Part shown: positions 5,220 through 5,579 of the stretch, one piece after another
Layout: each line of letters starts with the position of its first letter
How positions within the stretch are numbered: the stretch's first letter is position 1
Source of the DNA: Acidobacteriota bacterium
Lineage (GTDB): Bacteria > Acidobacteriota > Vicinamibacteria > Vicinamibacterales > CAVVIG01
NCBI GenBank assembly: GCA_003223775.1
Contig: QHWK01000527.1
Location: 1 to 5,579, forward strand
DNA length: 5,579 bases
Direction: 5' to 3'
The notes under the pieces: model-generated
Databases searched by the model: none
The model's input: only the letters and a program-made list of their open reading frames with translations
Told to the model about the DNA's origin: nothing
Position numbers and translations under genes: made by a program

Positions 5220-5579
5220 CTCCGTCCTGGAATTCCTGCCTTGCTCCCTTCCGTCTTTGAATTCCTGCCTTCCTGCCCTGCTGCCTTCCTGCCCTGCGGT
5301 GTTCAGCCGAAGAGCCCACAGCGTGAGCAACGCCATCGCGCCGTCGCTGACCGCAAAAATCAGAAACGACGCCGGCGAATGGCGGACGAGGTAATCGGCG
5401 AGGAACGCCGCAGCGCCGATGCCCTTCAAGAGCGGCCCCATCACCCACAAGTACGTGCGGCCGCCACGCGAATCGGGCTCGCGATACGGGATCACGTAGC
5501 CGACGGCGACGGCAAACAGGAAGAGGCCGTTGAGATCTGCGTGAATGGGAGGCTGCGGCAGCGCGACGCCGAAGATCTG
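5199..5579 (-). CDS. Small multi-pass membrane protein of unknown function (partial, 5' end outside window), with repeat-encoded tail
   Basis: The frame is open from the right edge (5579) to a TAG at 5199-5201, giving the last 126 residues; the start is outside the window. A GTG at 5495 lies within a hydrophobic helix and is not a credible start, because the coding pattern continues upstream (PQPPIHADLNGLFLFAVAVGY). Three hydrophobic segments are visible at about 17-30, 43-63 and 70-90 of this fragment, the last as SFLIFAVSDGAMALLTLWAL; a fourth probably lies upstream. The pattern recalls small four-helix inner-membrane proteins of unknown function. After about residue 94 (LRLNTAG) the sequence turns into Gly/Arg/Glu/Gln-rich low complexity encoded by the inverted repeat, so the natural end was probably replaced or extended. 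Orientation is convergent with the sigma operon, so it is a separate unit. Confidence 0.75.
   Translation of the reverse strand, partial: QIFGVALPQPPIHADLNGLFLFAVAVGYVIPYREPDSRGGRTYLWVMGPLLKGIGAAAFLADYLVRHSPASFLIFAVSDGAMALLTLWALRLNTAGQEGSRAGRQEFKDGREQGRNSRTEGRRAEI
5208..5298 (-). repeat. Right, pyrimidine-rich arm of the inverted repeat, inside the membrane-protein gene
   Basis: Read on the minus strand this is the same family of units as the left arm: gcagggcaggaaggcag types, two copies of ggcaggaattc (ending at 5229-5240 and 5257-5269 on the plus numbering) and ggccgaagg at 5211-5219. It lies wholly within the reading frame of the minus-strand membrane protein and encodes its tail. Confidence 0.88.

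Noticed and set aside
5088..5298. CRISPR array
   Set aside because: Units are about 8 bp, contiguous and degenerate, with no spacers of regular length and no cas genes nearby.
4909..5448. A minus-strand open frame through the repeat and into the lipoprotein gene
   Set aside because: It reads the repeat and the antisense of a supported gene and shows no protein-like composition.
5199..5495. GTG at 5495 as the start of the membrane-protein gene
   Set aside because: The frame stays open with hydrophobic, protein-like sequence to the right edge, so this GTG is an internal Val codon and the gene is cut by the window end.

Overview
The window is GC-rich (mostly G/C at third codon positions) bacterial chromosome. 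It carries two divergent gene groups and a convergent pair of genes at the right end. The ECF sigma/anti-sigma layout, the Ala/Arg-rich proteins and the style of the hypothetical secreted proteins suggest Acidobacteriota, possibly class Vicinamibacteria. That assignment rests on general resemblance only; no marker gene is present.

Left part, minus strand (1-2298): a two-component pair. A 677-residue soluble hybrid-sensing histidine kinase (GAF-GAF-PAS-HisKA-HATPase) is followed after 3 nt by a regulator running off the left edge. The regulator has an excisionase/MerR-like winged helix-turn-helix at its N-terminus, a Pro/Ala/Arg linker and the first strand of a receiver domain (ending VLVVDDE). 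The output domain therefore precedes the receiver, the reverse of the usual order.

Middle (2299-2360): a 62-bp divergent intergenic region that should hold the control signals for both directions.

Central part, plus strand (2361-5072): a tight four-gene cluster: ECF sigma factor, membrane-anchored anti-sigma factor (ATGA overlap with the sigma gene), a secreted protein of unknown function with a signal peptide, and a small lipoprotein-like protein of unknown function. Spacings are -4, +12 and +10 nt, so co-transcription is likely. The cluster looks like an envelope-sensing sigma/anti-sigma switch followed by two exported proteins that could be its sensor partners or targets.

Right part (5073-5579): a low-complexity inverted repeat of about 210 bp built from 8-bp purine-rich units (aaggcagg/aaggtcgg types), then the 3' part of a minus-strand gene for a small multi-pass membrane protein. 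The right arm of the repeat is translated as the last 30 or so residues of that protein. Two other perfect short tandem duplications lie inside coding regions: 12 bp in the anti-sigma linker and 18 bp in the signal peptide of the secreted protein. Repeat expansion is the most distinctive non-gene feature here. No tRNA, rRNA, CRISPR array, insertion sequence or transposase was seen.
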